Assembly (NCBI GenBank): GCA_038373885.1
Contig: JAWZYV010017488.1
Location: forward strand, 1-64,000
Length of the DNA stretch: 64,000 bases
Origin: Cheiracanthium punctorium
Taxonomy: Eukaryota; Arthropoda; Arachnida; Araneae; Cheiracanthiidae
Direction of reading: 5' to 3'
Numbering within the stretch: position 1 is the first letter of the stretch; each line of letters begins with the position of its first letter. The position numbers and the translations under genes are program-made. The notes under the pieces are model-generated. The model did no database searches. It saw nothing but the letters and a program-made list of their open reading frames with translations, and was not told the origin of the DNA. Of the stretch, positions 1-9,981 are shown piece by piece.

Positions 1-808
1 TAACTTTTAGATATTTTGACAAATCGTGAAACATTCTTTTCTCTCTCTTTTAAAATAAAAACGAAAAAAATATGTAAATTAGATGATTTTTTATGAATTT
101 TAATGCAGCCTAATGTTTAGAATTTAATAGCATCAACGCGATCTTACGCCATTCATTACATTGCGATCACGGCACGAGAATTTATGTTCGGTTGTTGCCA
201 CAGAAAGGATTAGAAGAAAGGATTTTTTCAACCAATCGAGTTTTTAAATGGGATATCAGAATTTCAATTCGCAAGTGAGGATCTATGACGTCAAATGCTT
301 TAATATACGTAAAAATTACTCCATAATTTTAACTTATTTATTCCAGCTCTATTTTCAACACAGGGAGACGATATTTTGATTAAAATTTACTGTAGAAATA
401 AACTAAGAATTATTTTTAGATTTTTATTTATCGATTATTATTATTAGAAGTGGTATTTTAATAATTGAAATGTTTTCACGGCGCTGAAAATGTTCATTTT
501 AAAAGTTACAAAGTTCGTTTCAAAGCGCGATATATTAAATTTTTTCTATTTACTATTTTTATTTTTGGCATTTAATTTAGCGCAGGCGTTGCCTAACATA
601 CGCATGCAGGTTGCGAGTATAATTTTATTTTAACGTTGAATTACGTTCCTCCATAAAGGTTACATAACACAAAGTTTTAATGATACCGTTTGAAAACAAT
701 TATGCGAAATATCGAAATTAACTCGCTCAACCTACCGGGGTATCCTTTACGGCAGTCAAACAGTGACGTCATAAATAAAAAAATGCGTGAAATTTGTAAA
801 CTCTGCAA
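1..808. other. AT-rich non-coding sequence
   Basis: No open frame of note, no RNA gene and no terminal repeats were recognised. The sequence is strongly AT-rich with a few GC-richer islands, for example around 580-620. Confidence 0.5.
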
Positions 809-2040
809 CTCTAACCGGGGCCTTCGCAATTAGTAACGGGCCTGCGCGTGTATTTTGATGAGCCATCCAAAGAGGCCTACGGATGCTCGAGTCTTCACGT
901 ATACATCAGGCATTTCTTAACCTTCCCAGTGCTTTCAAACGTTATTTAATATAGTTTTAAGTAGTAATTGTTTTACTAATTCAAGTACGAACTCATGATT
1001 AATTTGTTTGCTATGATACATATTGACATAAAGAAAATAGATACATATAATTTGAAGGAAAAACAAAGTAGCGATTACTCTCATGATTCACGATTGCTTA
1101 TTTTAGTTTCACAAGTGGATATTTAATATACTTTAAAATAACTAAATACACAAGACATTTTTATAATGAATATTTCATGAACGTAGTCGTATTTCCTATG
1201 TTATTTTAAGCAATTCAAGATTAATCTTTAACAAATTATGTATTAAAGCGCATTTCAGTGTTTTCGGGATATCCTGTATATTGGAGAAAATTGATAAAAT
1301 ACGCTCTATAGCGCGATTCCTGAATTAATTATTCTTTAATAAAGACATTTGATGTAGTATATATTATTCTTTTGTCGCTTTCTCAATCGAACTTTGGAAT
1401 TGAGCAAGCATAATGAACGCTTGTACAAAATATTAACTACATTTGAAGTTTCTGTATAAACGGGCAAAAATCAATAATTTATAATTTACTGTATTTCTGC
1501 ACTGTACCAGATGTAAGTCTGAATCACATAATCAAGGCATATATAACTGATAAATAACATTTTCAACTGGCAAAATTAAATTGTCTAAATAGTATCACAA
1601 CTTGATGCTTATTTACAAGAATAAAAACTACTCAAGTAAGTAATACGCGATTTCTGATTAAAATAATTTATTTATAAATAACACATGAGTAATTATTCAC
1701 TAAACATGATTTACATACATATTTTTAGAATTTTTAAATACATTATAAAAGTGTTCACGTACCTTTACATTCAGAGCAAAATGTTCGAATTTTAGGATAA
1801 ATTTTCCTGAAAGAAAATGGCGCAAGATTCACAAAACGATTACCTACATCTAAAGTTCTTTAGTACGACAAAGGTATAAAAAATTGTTTTAAAATAATAA
1901 AATAATATAACATTTATAATACTTAGAATAATAAAATAGAACACTGTGACTGGGGAAAACAGGCCTCAATGATAAACTCATTTTTAGCGATGGCAACTCA
2001 TACGCAGGCCCGTTGCTAATAACGACTGCCCCGCTCTAAC
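809..2040. mobile_element. Non-autonomous TIR transposon with 7-bp target duplication
   Basis: The element proper is 816-2033 (1218 bp). Its left end CGGGGCCTTCGCAATTAG matches the reverse complement of the right end, CGGGGCAGTCGTTATTAG. Both ends continue into the shared block AACGGGCCTGCG, giving about 26 matches in 31 bases. The direct repeat CTCTAAC lies immediately outside each end (809-815 and 2034-2040). The interior is AT-rich without a transposase frame, so the element is non-autonomous. The superfamily is not certain, because a 7-bp duplication is unusual for the common families. Confidence 0.72.
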
Positions 2041-2685
2041 GCCCTGTCACAATTAAAGTGTGAATAAGTAGCTCCTCGAGATTACACAGTTTGATGTTTT
2101 TCAGGAGACAGGACTATGGAGGATATAAAAGATATCGCTATATTAGATACATGGATATTTAAAATGGCACCCCTTGGATATTTTCTCCCCACAGTAAGAT
2201 GAAATGGTTTGCGGCGCTAAATACGCCCATCTTATAAAACTATGTATAAATTAAATATATATGGAGAGTTTCCTTGATGGAAACCATTATGTGAAATGAT
2301 TATTATTTATGCTAATGCGTAAATTGCAAAGAATCGCCACAGAATCAAAAGATCCCATTGAGGCCAAATAATCTAAGCTGTTTCTTTTAAGGGAGCCTTG
2401 AAGAGGGAGAAGCGAATATAGATAGTATTAATGTACGTAATAGGTAGTATTATTAGAATTGTAAAGATAATATGAATAAATCGCAATGTACCACGTTAAT
2501 AAATATTTCATGAAATTAAAAGTGTCCTGTTTCAACGGTTTTCTTACAACCAACTAAACGAAAAGTAATTCTAATTTGCGTTAATATATCCCGCAGTAAT
2601 TTCAACAGAGGAGATTACTTGAACTTTTTTAAAAATGAAATTCTGTTTTGTCACATGCAGATATGATTTTAGTAGTAAAATAGTC
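2041..2685. other. Intergenic sequence, nothing recognised
   Basis: AT-rich sequence with no coding signal, no terminal repeats and no tRNA-like boxes that I could see. Confidence 0.4.
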
Positions 2686-2692
2686 CCTTCTT

Positions 2693-2720
2693 CCCGTATG
2701 AAGAGCGGGTGCGCAGCTAT
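2693..2720 (+). mobile_element. Degenerate Helitron-like 3' end
   Basis: A short hairpin (CCCG at 2693-2696 pairing with CGGG near 2705) is followed by TGCGCAGCTAT. The layout and sequence parallel the better-preserved end near 3158-3185, which ends GCACGCAGCTAG. Helitrons typically end with a short hairpin about ten bases before CTRR. Here the terminal CTAG has decayed to CTAT. The 5' end of the element was not found. Confidence 0.35.
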
Positions 2721-3157
2721 TTTAAAAACATCTCTTGAAAATAGCATAAATGAATTCAGAAGACCTCAAAACGTGTCAATACACCAAAATCTCGAAGTCA
2801 AATTTTTTCATGAATACAATACTTTCCTTATATGGTACATGTTCGGAAAGAGATAAATGGTGCTCCATTTCATGTAGTGTCTTAGGTATTTAATGCTACA
2901 ACTTGAGCCTAAAAAACAGTATGATGTAGAAATAAGACATTTTGAAAGCCAGGAGTTCTCTGCAAACCATTAAGCTTTCCACTTTTTTGATAGTGAATGA
3001 CACTGACGTAGTTTTTTGAGTCATTATACTGCAATGATCAGGTTAGTACTCATGACACAAACTTTAAATTAAGAGTCAAATAATTTTGCTCTTTTTTTTT
3101 TAATTCCACATCACGAATAATTTCGAATTACACATGTAAGGAAAATTTTCGTTTCCT

Positions 3158-3186
3158 ACCGTGCGAAGGACGGGCACGCAGCTAGT
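3158..3186 (+). mobile_element. Helitron-like 3' terminus (hairpin plus CTAG-T)
   Basis: The stretch contains CCGTGCGAAGGACGG, which can fold as CCGT/ACGG or, using the following bases, as CGTGC/GCACG. It is followed by GCACGCAG and the terminal CTAG (3182-3185) next to a host T. This is the expected layout of a Helitron 3' end, where insertion is between A and T. No Rep/helicase frame is present in the window, so this would be a non-autonomous copy. The 5' TC end was not located. Confidence 0.5.
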
Positions 3187-3406
3187 AGCCTAATATTTCT
3201 ATTCTATGGCGTAATCAAAATTCCCTCCTTATTTGGAAACTTCTGGAGGCGAAGAAATAGGCTCTTCTGGAAGCTCTTTGTAACTTCTGCGTCAATTATA
3301 AATACAAGCATGTTAGAGGCCCCAGTTCAGTGTGGGTCGAGCTGCCGATGTATACGGTGCTTTGCTTTGTATTGGCGCTATAGAAGCATTATTTTCGCTT
3401 GCTTTT

Positions 3407-3512
3407 CAAAGCTGATTTTAAAGTGTGGTCCATTCCCGGACAGAGCTCGTAACAAAGCTGACAATGGACAAAGAATGGACAAAGCTGATTTTAAGGTGTG
3501 GTCCAAACCCGG
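3407..3512. repeat. Short direct repeat pair, 33-bp unit
   Basis: A 33-base unit at 3407-3439, starting CAAAGCTGATTTTAA and running through GTGTGGTCC to CCCGG, recurs at 3480-3512 with a few substitutions. The spacing is 73 bases. No function is apparent. Confidence 0.6.
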
Positions 3513-3640
3513 GCTATAGTTAAAGAAAAATAGAGGATGGCAAAACATCGAAACTGAGAAAGAATAACGCAATAGTCTGAAAGACGGAGATGGGAAGCAG
3601 GCGCAGGCGGCAGAAAGCCTAAACTTAGAAAAAATGGGAC

Positions 3641-4730
3641 GCAGGGCCCAGGTCCGGATTTCCCATAAGGCCAACCTAGGCCATGGCCTAGGGCGCAGAG
3701 CAAAGAACTCCCCTGCAGAACAATCTCGGATGAGGAAAAGGACTGGAAAGGAGAAGCGAAAATGACTTACTTTAAGTGATTATTGCCCAATAAAAACACG
3801 TTATGGCTTCCGAAAAATTCCTTTTTTCCCTAGTACAATTTCTTATGTATAGAAAACCCACGTGTGGAGATCCATTAACCCCCTCCTCCTCGCAGACACA
3901 GAATTGCCCGCAGAGCACCCCAGCACAGACCATGTCCAAGTCGACGACATGTGTCGCAGAACTAAGAGATCCGGTGCAGAACAATCACATTGAGGAAAGG
4001 AGGGGTACCGGAAAGAACAATTATTCAAAATAAGTTATCATCGAAAAGACTGTCTGTGCTCTTCCGATATCCCAACGTTCTCGAAAAAAGAACCATACCA
4101 CGCACACGCACAGAACGGTAAATATGTCTGCTCGAGAAAAAGTCTGTTGCTTTGAGTGTAATGCGTGTATAATTTAAAAAAAAATTGAAAACGCATTATC
4201 AACTCTTTCATCCAAAATATATCGGTGAAACATCGCGTAATTAATGAAACGAGCATTTCTGGTTTCTTAGTTCCATCTAAAAGATCGCCAGAAAAAATGC
4301 ATTCTGATTCTGATAGGTTACCCATAAAAATGCTGAGAACAGAAACTGATACCGAAGTTTTGCAGAAAGTTAACGTGTCCAAGGACGTCTAACGTGTCGA
4401 AAAATCGCATGAAGTTTACAATGCTCTGTTTCGCGATGACTTTTCATAAGTTTCTCAAAACTGAACTGTTTCGTGGCTTTAAATGGTAAAATTCAGGATC
4501 TCCTATCGAAATGATAATAGATAATGTAAATTATCTGACAATCTTTAAAACAAAAAAAACTGAACTTTGTAAAACACTTTTTTATGTGGCATATAGTGCT
4601 GATGAGAAAAAACGAATTATTATGCATATTAAATTGGAACTTATGATCAATTTTTCGAGGGGAGGGGGGGGCGCAATTATGACCTTTGGCCTGTGGCGCA
4701 AAAATCTGTAAATCCGGCCCTGGCAGGGCC
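3641..4730. mobile_element. hAT-like element with perfect 8-bp target duplication
   Basis: The element is 3649-4722 (1074 bp). Its left end is CAGGTCCGGATTT and its right end, reverse-complemented, is CAGGGCCGGATTTACAG, so 12 of the first 13 bases match. The octamer GCAGGGCC abuts both ends exactly (3641-3648 and 4723-4730). An 8-bp duplication with CAGGG-type ends is the hallmark of the hAT superfamily. The interior has only short broken frames, including a possible decayed zinc finger near 4124-4211, so the copy is not self-mobile. Confidence 0.85.
4124..4235 (+). pseudogene. Possible decayed C2H2-like zinc finger inside the hAT element
   Basis: From an ATG at 4124 the frame reads a Cys-Phe-Glu-Cys core and then meets a stop in an A-run. 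In the next frame it continues as KKLKTHYQLFHPKYIG. Joined across the A-run, the spacing is Cys-x2-Cys-x12-His-x4-His, as in C2H2 or BED-like DNA-binding domains found at the start of many hAT and SCAND3/GTF2IRD2-type transposases. The frameshift and stop mean it cannot be made as one protein. The reading depends on a shift in a homopolymer, so it may be coincidence. Confidence 0.3.
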
Positions 4731-4893
4731 CTAGCTAGGGGTTCGCGAGGCTGGTCCCTTCCAGGAAAATAGGCAGGAGAGGGGCGCAAAACTAGGTGGT
4801 TCAAAGAATTTTAACGAGTTTTACTCTTCTATGTTTTTCAAAATAGCTCAACAGAAGCTAAGGGCAACGACTAGTGTGTCCTACACTATTATG

Positions 4894-5096
4894 TTAACCC
4901 TTTGAGGCGCAACCCTTTCCCAATGCTGAAAAAAGGGCAGCCGTTGCCATCGCTCGACTTAACGACCAGCAAGAGGGCGGACGATCGAAACGTTCATCGC
5001 GTGCCGCAGGTACAGAGACCCTTTTTTGACGCAGCTGGCTGTGCGACGGCTGCCCTTTATTCCGCATTGGGAAAGGGTTGAGCCTCAAAGGGTTAA
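4894..5096. mobile_element. piggyBac-like MITE, 195 bp, TTAA target site
   Basis: The element is 4898-5092, flanked on both sides by TTAA (4894-4897 and 5093-5096). Its two ends are inverted repeats of about 47 bases. Both start CCCTTTGAGGC, continue AACCCTTTCCCAATGC and reach AAAGGGCAGCCGT, with only a few mismatches. TTAA targeting plus a CCCTTT start is characteristic of piggyBac-type elements. There is no room for a transposase. Confidence 0.85.
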
Positions 5097-5429
5097 CCGA
5101 TTTTGAGGTAGCGAAAGGCAAAATTTAACTATTTGACCCGTAGAACATGAATTTTAAACTATGACCACGGGTGCCCTTTTTTCAGCATTGGGCAATTTAT
5201 CCACTTGTTCTCGCATTCTTCCATATTTCAGCAGATGTCAGTGCTGTTAAAAAGAATCGTGACAATTTTTTTACGGGAAATGACGTACTCAAAAGTAAAG
5301 GATTGTCGTGGAGCTATGTCACCCTCAACTATTTTTATAGAAATAAAATCTATTCCTCGTGACTGGCAGCAGTCAAAACGTCAGAGTTTGGTGTCCTCAC
5401 TGCGAGGACACCGCACGTTAAAGGGTTAA
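5093..5429. mobile_element. Second piggyBac-like segment abutting the first
   Basis: This segment runs from the TTAA at 5093 to a third TTAA at 5426-5429. Its right end, read inward, is CCCTTTAACGTGCGGTGTCC, followed by a hairpin made from GGTGTCCTC and GAGGACACC. Its left part retains a piece resembling the other end type (CTTTTTTCAGCATTGGGC near 5176-5192). A related copy at 17277-17574 carries both end types, so the family appears to have two unlike termini. The 195-bp MITE may have inserted at, or been duplicated beside, this copy's left TTAA. Confidence 0.6.
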
Positions 5430-6076
5430 TGCAAATATTCAAATCTGAGGTTTTCCCTCCTGTACTTTTATAATTCTGCTACAACACTCGCGAGCAGCAT
5501 TTTAAATATTTAACTCTGGAAATAGTTGTAAAAGGTAACTAGTGTACCTGCTTCGAGCAGAGGAGGCGCAATTCAAGGGGCTATGGGCGCCCATTAGAAT
5601 GTTTGTAGAGATCTGCCAAGTCGTTTGTAAGGGGGAGGGGAATCGGTGGTCTTGTCCCGAAAACCACGTTAAATCACTTCCACGTTGAAACAATACATAA
5701 ATAATTTCGGTAGTATATACGTTTTATGAGAGCTTGAGGGGGGGCTCATTTTCGCCCTTAGGTATGGGTGCCCACTCAAGGAGCTGCATAAAATAAGTCT
5801 GCCGCAGGTCTGCCTTATGTGACCCTTTTCATACTCATTTAAGCGTAATAAATTTACACATACATACAATGCCGTGTTAGCGCATACGCGAACCCGGCAT
5901 TCGCCGAGGGCCTCAGCTCGGAAAAAGCTCTTTCCAAAATTATAATTTGGAAAAAAATAAAAATAAAAATAAAATAAAATCTTGTCTGACATCTGTCGTC
6001 AAACTTAAGAAAACGTCTTAAGTAAGCTTATGAAATAATTTTCGAAAAATTTGGGTTTTTCGAGAGGATTCACGAG
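5430..6076. other. Non-coding spacer with A-rich simple repeat
   Basis: No gene recognised. A short AAATA-type simple repeat lies at about 5950-5982. G-rich blocks near 5630 and 5739 may be old transposon debris, but no ends could be defined. Confidence 0.4.
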
Positions 6077-6642
6077 TTGGAAGAGGAAGACATAACACAG
6101 CATTGCGAAAATTTGGCTGCTTATTATAAAAGCGACATCAACAAGGAAGACGTTATATTGGATACCATGCATCTCAAACATTACATAATGGAAGAAGTAA
6201 CAACTCTGCGAGAAATATATCGATATGAACTATCTGAAAATCAGCAGAAGGAGCAGAAAGGAATAGGGTACATTGTTCATGATTCTGAAGAGGAGGCCAG
6301 TAGTTATGATTCGAAGAGGACAACTTTCAGCATTTCACTTTTGTATTATCATTTGCATACTAGTACACGACTTCTTTCCACCTTTCCACCTTTGATATTG
6401 AAATCGCCATGCGGATTTTTTTTTTTTTTTTTTTTACTATGATGGTGACTAATACAAGTGGGGAACGAAATTTCTCAAAATTAAAATAAATAAAAGACGA
6501 CAGAAGGAGTACTATGACCGATAAAAGGTTGAATTATTTAAGTATTTTGAATACTGAGAGCGAAATATTAGAGGGGATTGATTTTAGTAAAATTATTAAA
6601 ACTTTTGCAGAAAAGAAATGCAGAAAGGCAAAGGCTGTATAG
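6077..6642 (+). pseudogene. hAT transposase C-terminal fragment (ZMYM1-like), broken
   Basis: The first part reads EEDITQHCENLAAYYKSD and continues to a TLREIYRY segment. These match the linker helices that precede the dimerisation domain of ZMYM1-type hAT transposases. After a frame change it reads FPPFDIEIAMRIF. A run of 20 T residues (6416-6435) follows, and then in another frame MVTNTSGERNFSKLK, a stop, and IKDDRRSTMTDKRLNYLSIL, ending at a TAG at 6640-6642. The SGER-FSKLK-IK-RSTM-RL-LSIL pattern is the hAT C-terminal dimerisation signature. At least two frame changes and an internal stop make it dead. The T-run lies inside the normally continuous FLTLPVT-SGER stretch. The N-terminal domains are absent. 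It is clearly a different family from the copy at 6805-9107. Confidence 0.85.
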
Positions 6643-6804
6643 GAAGTTTCTGTACTTCATTCTTATGTACTAAAATCCAATTTACAGCAGAAGTAAAACG
6701 GTTTATTTAGGAACAAATTATTTTATTTAGTCTTTAGTCTATATCATATAACGTACTCATATTGGGCGAAACAATTAGTTATACGAGACATAACTAATTA
6801 TTGC

Positions 6805-7192
6805 AGTACCGGTTGAGATAGAAGAAGTTGTTGAAGAGAATCAAAATATAACATCTTCAGAAGTTAATCAAGAGTTCGGTAGCACTGGCAGCCAGAAGAT
6901 ATTACGTGAAATATCTTCTGTCTCTGCATTATGGAATGCTTTATGCATGTCATCTGAAACTCGTCAAATAGTAATTGAAAGGGGTGCGCATCAAATTAAA
7001 AAATTCGAATTTCCTTTTAACAAAGGAAGGCGTAAATTTTCTCCCTCGCATTATTCAAAAGTTTGGAAAGAAGTTGGTTAATCTATTCCGTTTTTTTGCT
7101 TTTGTTGTTTATTATTTGATAATTCGTCTGCTAGTACTGAGTGGCCTTAAAAATACTTCTCTGCCTGGGGAAATATTACACGAGCCCTCACA
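6805..7192 (+). pseudogene. hAT transposase N-terminal part with TTF zinc finger, broken
   Basis: The translation reads SALWNALCMSSETRQIVIER, then FPFNKGRRKFSPSHYSKVW and, after a stop, a CFCC cluster (FFCFCCLLFD). This is the layout of the TTF-type zinc finger in ZMYM1-like proteins, where a basic FP-x-RKF-x-xxY motif precedes a Cys-x-Cys-Cys. The finger would bind the transposon ends. In-frame stops near 7079 and 7147 inactivate it. It leads directly into the DUF4371-like frame starting at 7193. Confidence 0.75.
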
Positions 7193-7648
7193 ATGCACGA
7201 AAAGTCTGCAAACCATAGAAACTCATTTAGAGCATGGCAGGAACTAGACATTCGATTAAAGCAGAAAAAAACTATCGACACTGAGTACCAAAGAATTATG
7301 GACCTTGAAATTCCACATTGGAGAGGTGTTTTAAAAAGAATTGTATCAATAATTAGACTACTATCCTCACAATGCTTAGCTTTTCGTGGAACAACTGAAC
7401 ATTTGTTTCAGTCTAATAAAGGAAACTTCTTAAAGTTGGTAGAATTGCTTTCCGAGTTTCATTCAGTTATGGATGAACATATTAGAAGAGTTCAAAGCGA
7501 ATCTAATAAATGGTCTGTGACCTACTTAAGTAATAACATTCAAGATGAGTTGATAAATTTAATGGGATCTGCAGTTTTAAACAAGGTTGTCGCAATTACG
7601 AAAACAGCTAAATATTTTTCGATAACCGCTATTGGACTCCACACGTAA
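7193..7648 (+). pseudogene. hAT transposase DUF4371-like region, open but isolated
   Basis: A 151-residue open frame contains HRNSFRAWQELD, then LSSQCLAFRGTTEHLF and NKGNFLKLVELLSEF. This is the conserved order of the DUF4371 region in ZMYM1/TTF-type hAT transposases, which forms the first part of the catalytic fold. It ends at a stop at 7646-7648, where the family has a conserved Asp-Ser-Thr segment carrying the first catalytic Asp. A few bases are missing there, so the frame shifts and the acidic residue is lost from this frame. The 456 bases without a stop suggest relatively recent decay. Confidence 0.82.
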
Positions 7649-7664
7649 GCCATATTGAACAACT

Positions 7665-8207
7665 ATCATTTACAATAAGAGTCGCTGCTTTTGACTCCAA
7701 ACAAATAAATATGAAATTGAAGAATTTTTCATTGGTTTTTTAGAAGTGAGTGATTCCACCGCAGAGGGTTTGACAGAGGTTATTCTGACACATTTGGAGA
7801 AATTAGGTTTCGAGTTAAAGTGGCTTAGAGGACAAGGATACGATAATGGTTCTAATATGAAAGGAGTAAGAAAGGGTGTTCAAAACAGAATAACTGAAAA
7901 ATATCAAAGGGCGTTTTATGTGCCCTGTGCATGCCATTCTTTAAACCTTGTTGAGAATGATGCAGCGTCTTCTTCTACAGAAACAGCAACATTTTTTCCT
8001 GTAGTACAAGAACTTTACACTTTTTTCTCTAGTTCTACGAAACGTTGGGAAGTGCTTAAAAACAATGTTTTCCAAATAACTCTAAAGCAATTGAGTGCTA
8101 CAAGATGGCCAAGCAGAATGGATGCGTTAAATCCATTACGATTTCAACTTTGCGAAATCTATGATGCATTCATTGAAATAATAGAAGATGTCAACAGGGA
8201 TGCATAA
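7665..8207 (+). pseudogene. hAT transposase RNase-H-like core, broken
   Basis: From about 7700 the frame reads EIEEFFIGFLEVSDSTAEGL, then WLRGQGYDNGSNMKG, and later VPCACHSLNLV followed by LSATRWPSRMDAL. GQGYDNGSNM carries the second catalytic Asp of the hAT DDE core. The C-x-CHSLNLV and ATRW motifs are standard for the same family. The frame stops at 8205-8207. A preceding shift (around 7634-7700) and a stop in the other frame separate it from the DUF4371-like part. The core residues that remain look intact, but no continuous protein can be read. Confidence 0.85.
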
Positions 8208-9107
8208 ACGGAAGTTATAGCTATAGGATTAGCAAAAAATATTTAAAATTACAAGTTTATATGTGGTGTAATTCTTGGCATGACATTTTAGTTGAAATAA
8301 ACTCAGTTTCAAAGCTATTGCAATCTGTAACGGTCAATTTATCAGATTGTGTAAGGATGTTATCCGAAACTGTAGAAAAGGTAAAAATGACAGAAAAACG
8401 GGATATGATCAGGTGAAAATTGCTGCAAATGAAATTGCAGAAAATCTTAAATCAGCATAGAATTCCCAACAGAAACTGAGAGCCAGAAGAAAAAAACTTC
8501 AATTTGATGAAAGAGCTGTCGACGAGCCTTTAACAGGGGAGAATAAATTTAAAATTAAATAAATTTAAACTTTTAAAACTATATTCTGGACATTGCATAT
8601 AATTATCTAAAGGAACGATTCACGCTTCTGGAAACCCATAACAAAAATTTTAAGTTTTTAAATGATAGTTTAGAACTCTAGAGAGATATTGATGACCAAA
8701 CGCTAGAAAAGAACTGTATCAATCTCCAGTCAATACTTCCGATCAAAAATGAATCTGACATGAATGAGAGTGCTCTACGAGAAGAATTACGTGATGTATC
8801 TAGAATGATGCCATATTTAATGAAACCTTTAGATGTTTTAAAATATTTGTGCAAAAATAATTTAATTTCTTTGTATCCAAATACTGTCATAGCACTGAGA
8901 ACTTTGCTAACACTCCCAGTGTCAGTCACTAGTGGGGAAAGAAGTTTTTCTAAATTAAAATTAATCAAAAATTATCTAAGAAGTTCAATAAGCCAAACAA
9001 AATTAAGAAACCTGTCAATAATTTCTATTGAGTCAACATTGGCTGCTACTCTAGACTACACATCCCTAATCCACGAATTTGCTAAAGTTAGAAGAGTAAA
9101 ATTATAA
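8208..9107 (+). pseudogene. hAT transposase C-terminal region with dimerisation motif, broken
   Basis: The first 500 bases read in short pieces with several stops. From about 8580 the frame recovers: YNYLKERFTLLETHN, then LREELRDVSRMMPYL, then NTVIALRTLLTLPVSVTSGE, RSFSKLKLIKNYLRSS and KLRNLSIISIE, ending at 9107. This is the classic hAT dimerisation domain of ZMYM1-like transposases. It differs clearly from the fragment at 6077-6642 (YLRSSISQTKLRNLSI against DRRSTMTDKRLNYLSI), so two hAT families lie in tandem here. Confidence 0.85.
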
Positions 9108-9408
9108 TAGTTTATTGTTAATGTTAGTAAAATAAATATAGCATTTTTACATTTTGTTTAGTTTTGCTTTTAAATCATAATGAGCATTTATTTTAAGGAA
9201 GAAACATTTAAGGGGTGCTGTGGCGTACACAGATTTCCTTTAACGGGGGTTGAGATTAAATGTAATCCTTTCGTTAAAAATGAAAAATTAATGGATTTCA
9301 TGTTAATTTTTTCTCGGGGGGGGTTGAACCGCTTACCCCCCCTTTATACTGAAGAGGCGGCATTTTGAAGACTCGCATCATACTGAGGAAATCTACTGCA
9401 CGGCCCTG

Positions 9409-9981
9409 TCGGGAACGTACTCTTCATGCACCTGTTAATAATCAGTTTAGAAGAAGAACTTTAGAAGAAGTTCTTTAGATAGTGAACATTCCAGTTTTCA
9501 AACACTAATATATCTTTCACAGATTGTACTTGGTAAAATATGATATTTCAGAATTGATGCTTTCATTACATGGATGAAATTGCCGGATGAGTGCCCATTA
9601 CTTATGAAACTTGGTTAAGAAATTAGATACACGCTTCAACTCTTCTTAAAAAGTGATTATTGGGACACGGTAGATTAGGTACATGAAGACGACGTTTCCG
9701 ATCTGTGACGCGAGTCTCAAACCGTCTTGGTGTAACCTACCCCTCCTAGAAGTCTGTTCCTCTCATTTTGAAACACTCTGCATATTAATGATATCTCATG
9801 GGCAAGTTCTAAACATCCAGAAGGACAAGTTCTGGACATATTCAAGATAGCCTCTCTCGTTTATGCCAATATACAGTCGTGATTGAGGTCGCTTAAATGT
9901 CCATGCAATGTTATTTTATCGACATACTGTAGATTTACCCAAAGATATTAAAACAAGAAAGTTAAAATCTTAAAAGTTATA
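9409..9981. other. Intergenic sequence between hAT copy and repeat R1
   Basis: No gene, RNA signal or terminal repeat recognised. Confidence 0.4.

Larger units (their letters stand above)
6805..9408 (+). mobile_element. Degenerate hAT transposon, ZMYM1/TTF-type
   Basis: The stretch carries, in order, a TTF-type zinc finger, a DUF4371-like region, the RNase-H-like core and the hAT C-terminal dimerisation region, all on the plus strand and broken by stops and frameshifts. The right terminus appears to be at 9408: the last 16 bases, reverse-complemented, are CAGGGCCGTGCAGTAG, a CAGGG-type hAT end. I did not find a matching left inverted repeat or an 8-bp duplication of the right flank TCGGGAAC, so the left limit is set at the first recognisable coding sequence. 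Confidence 0.75.
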
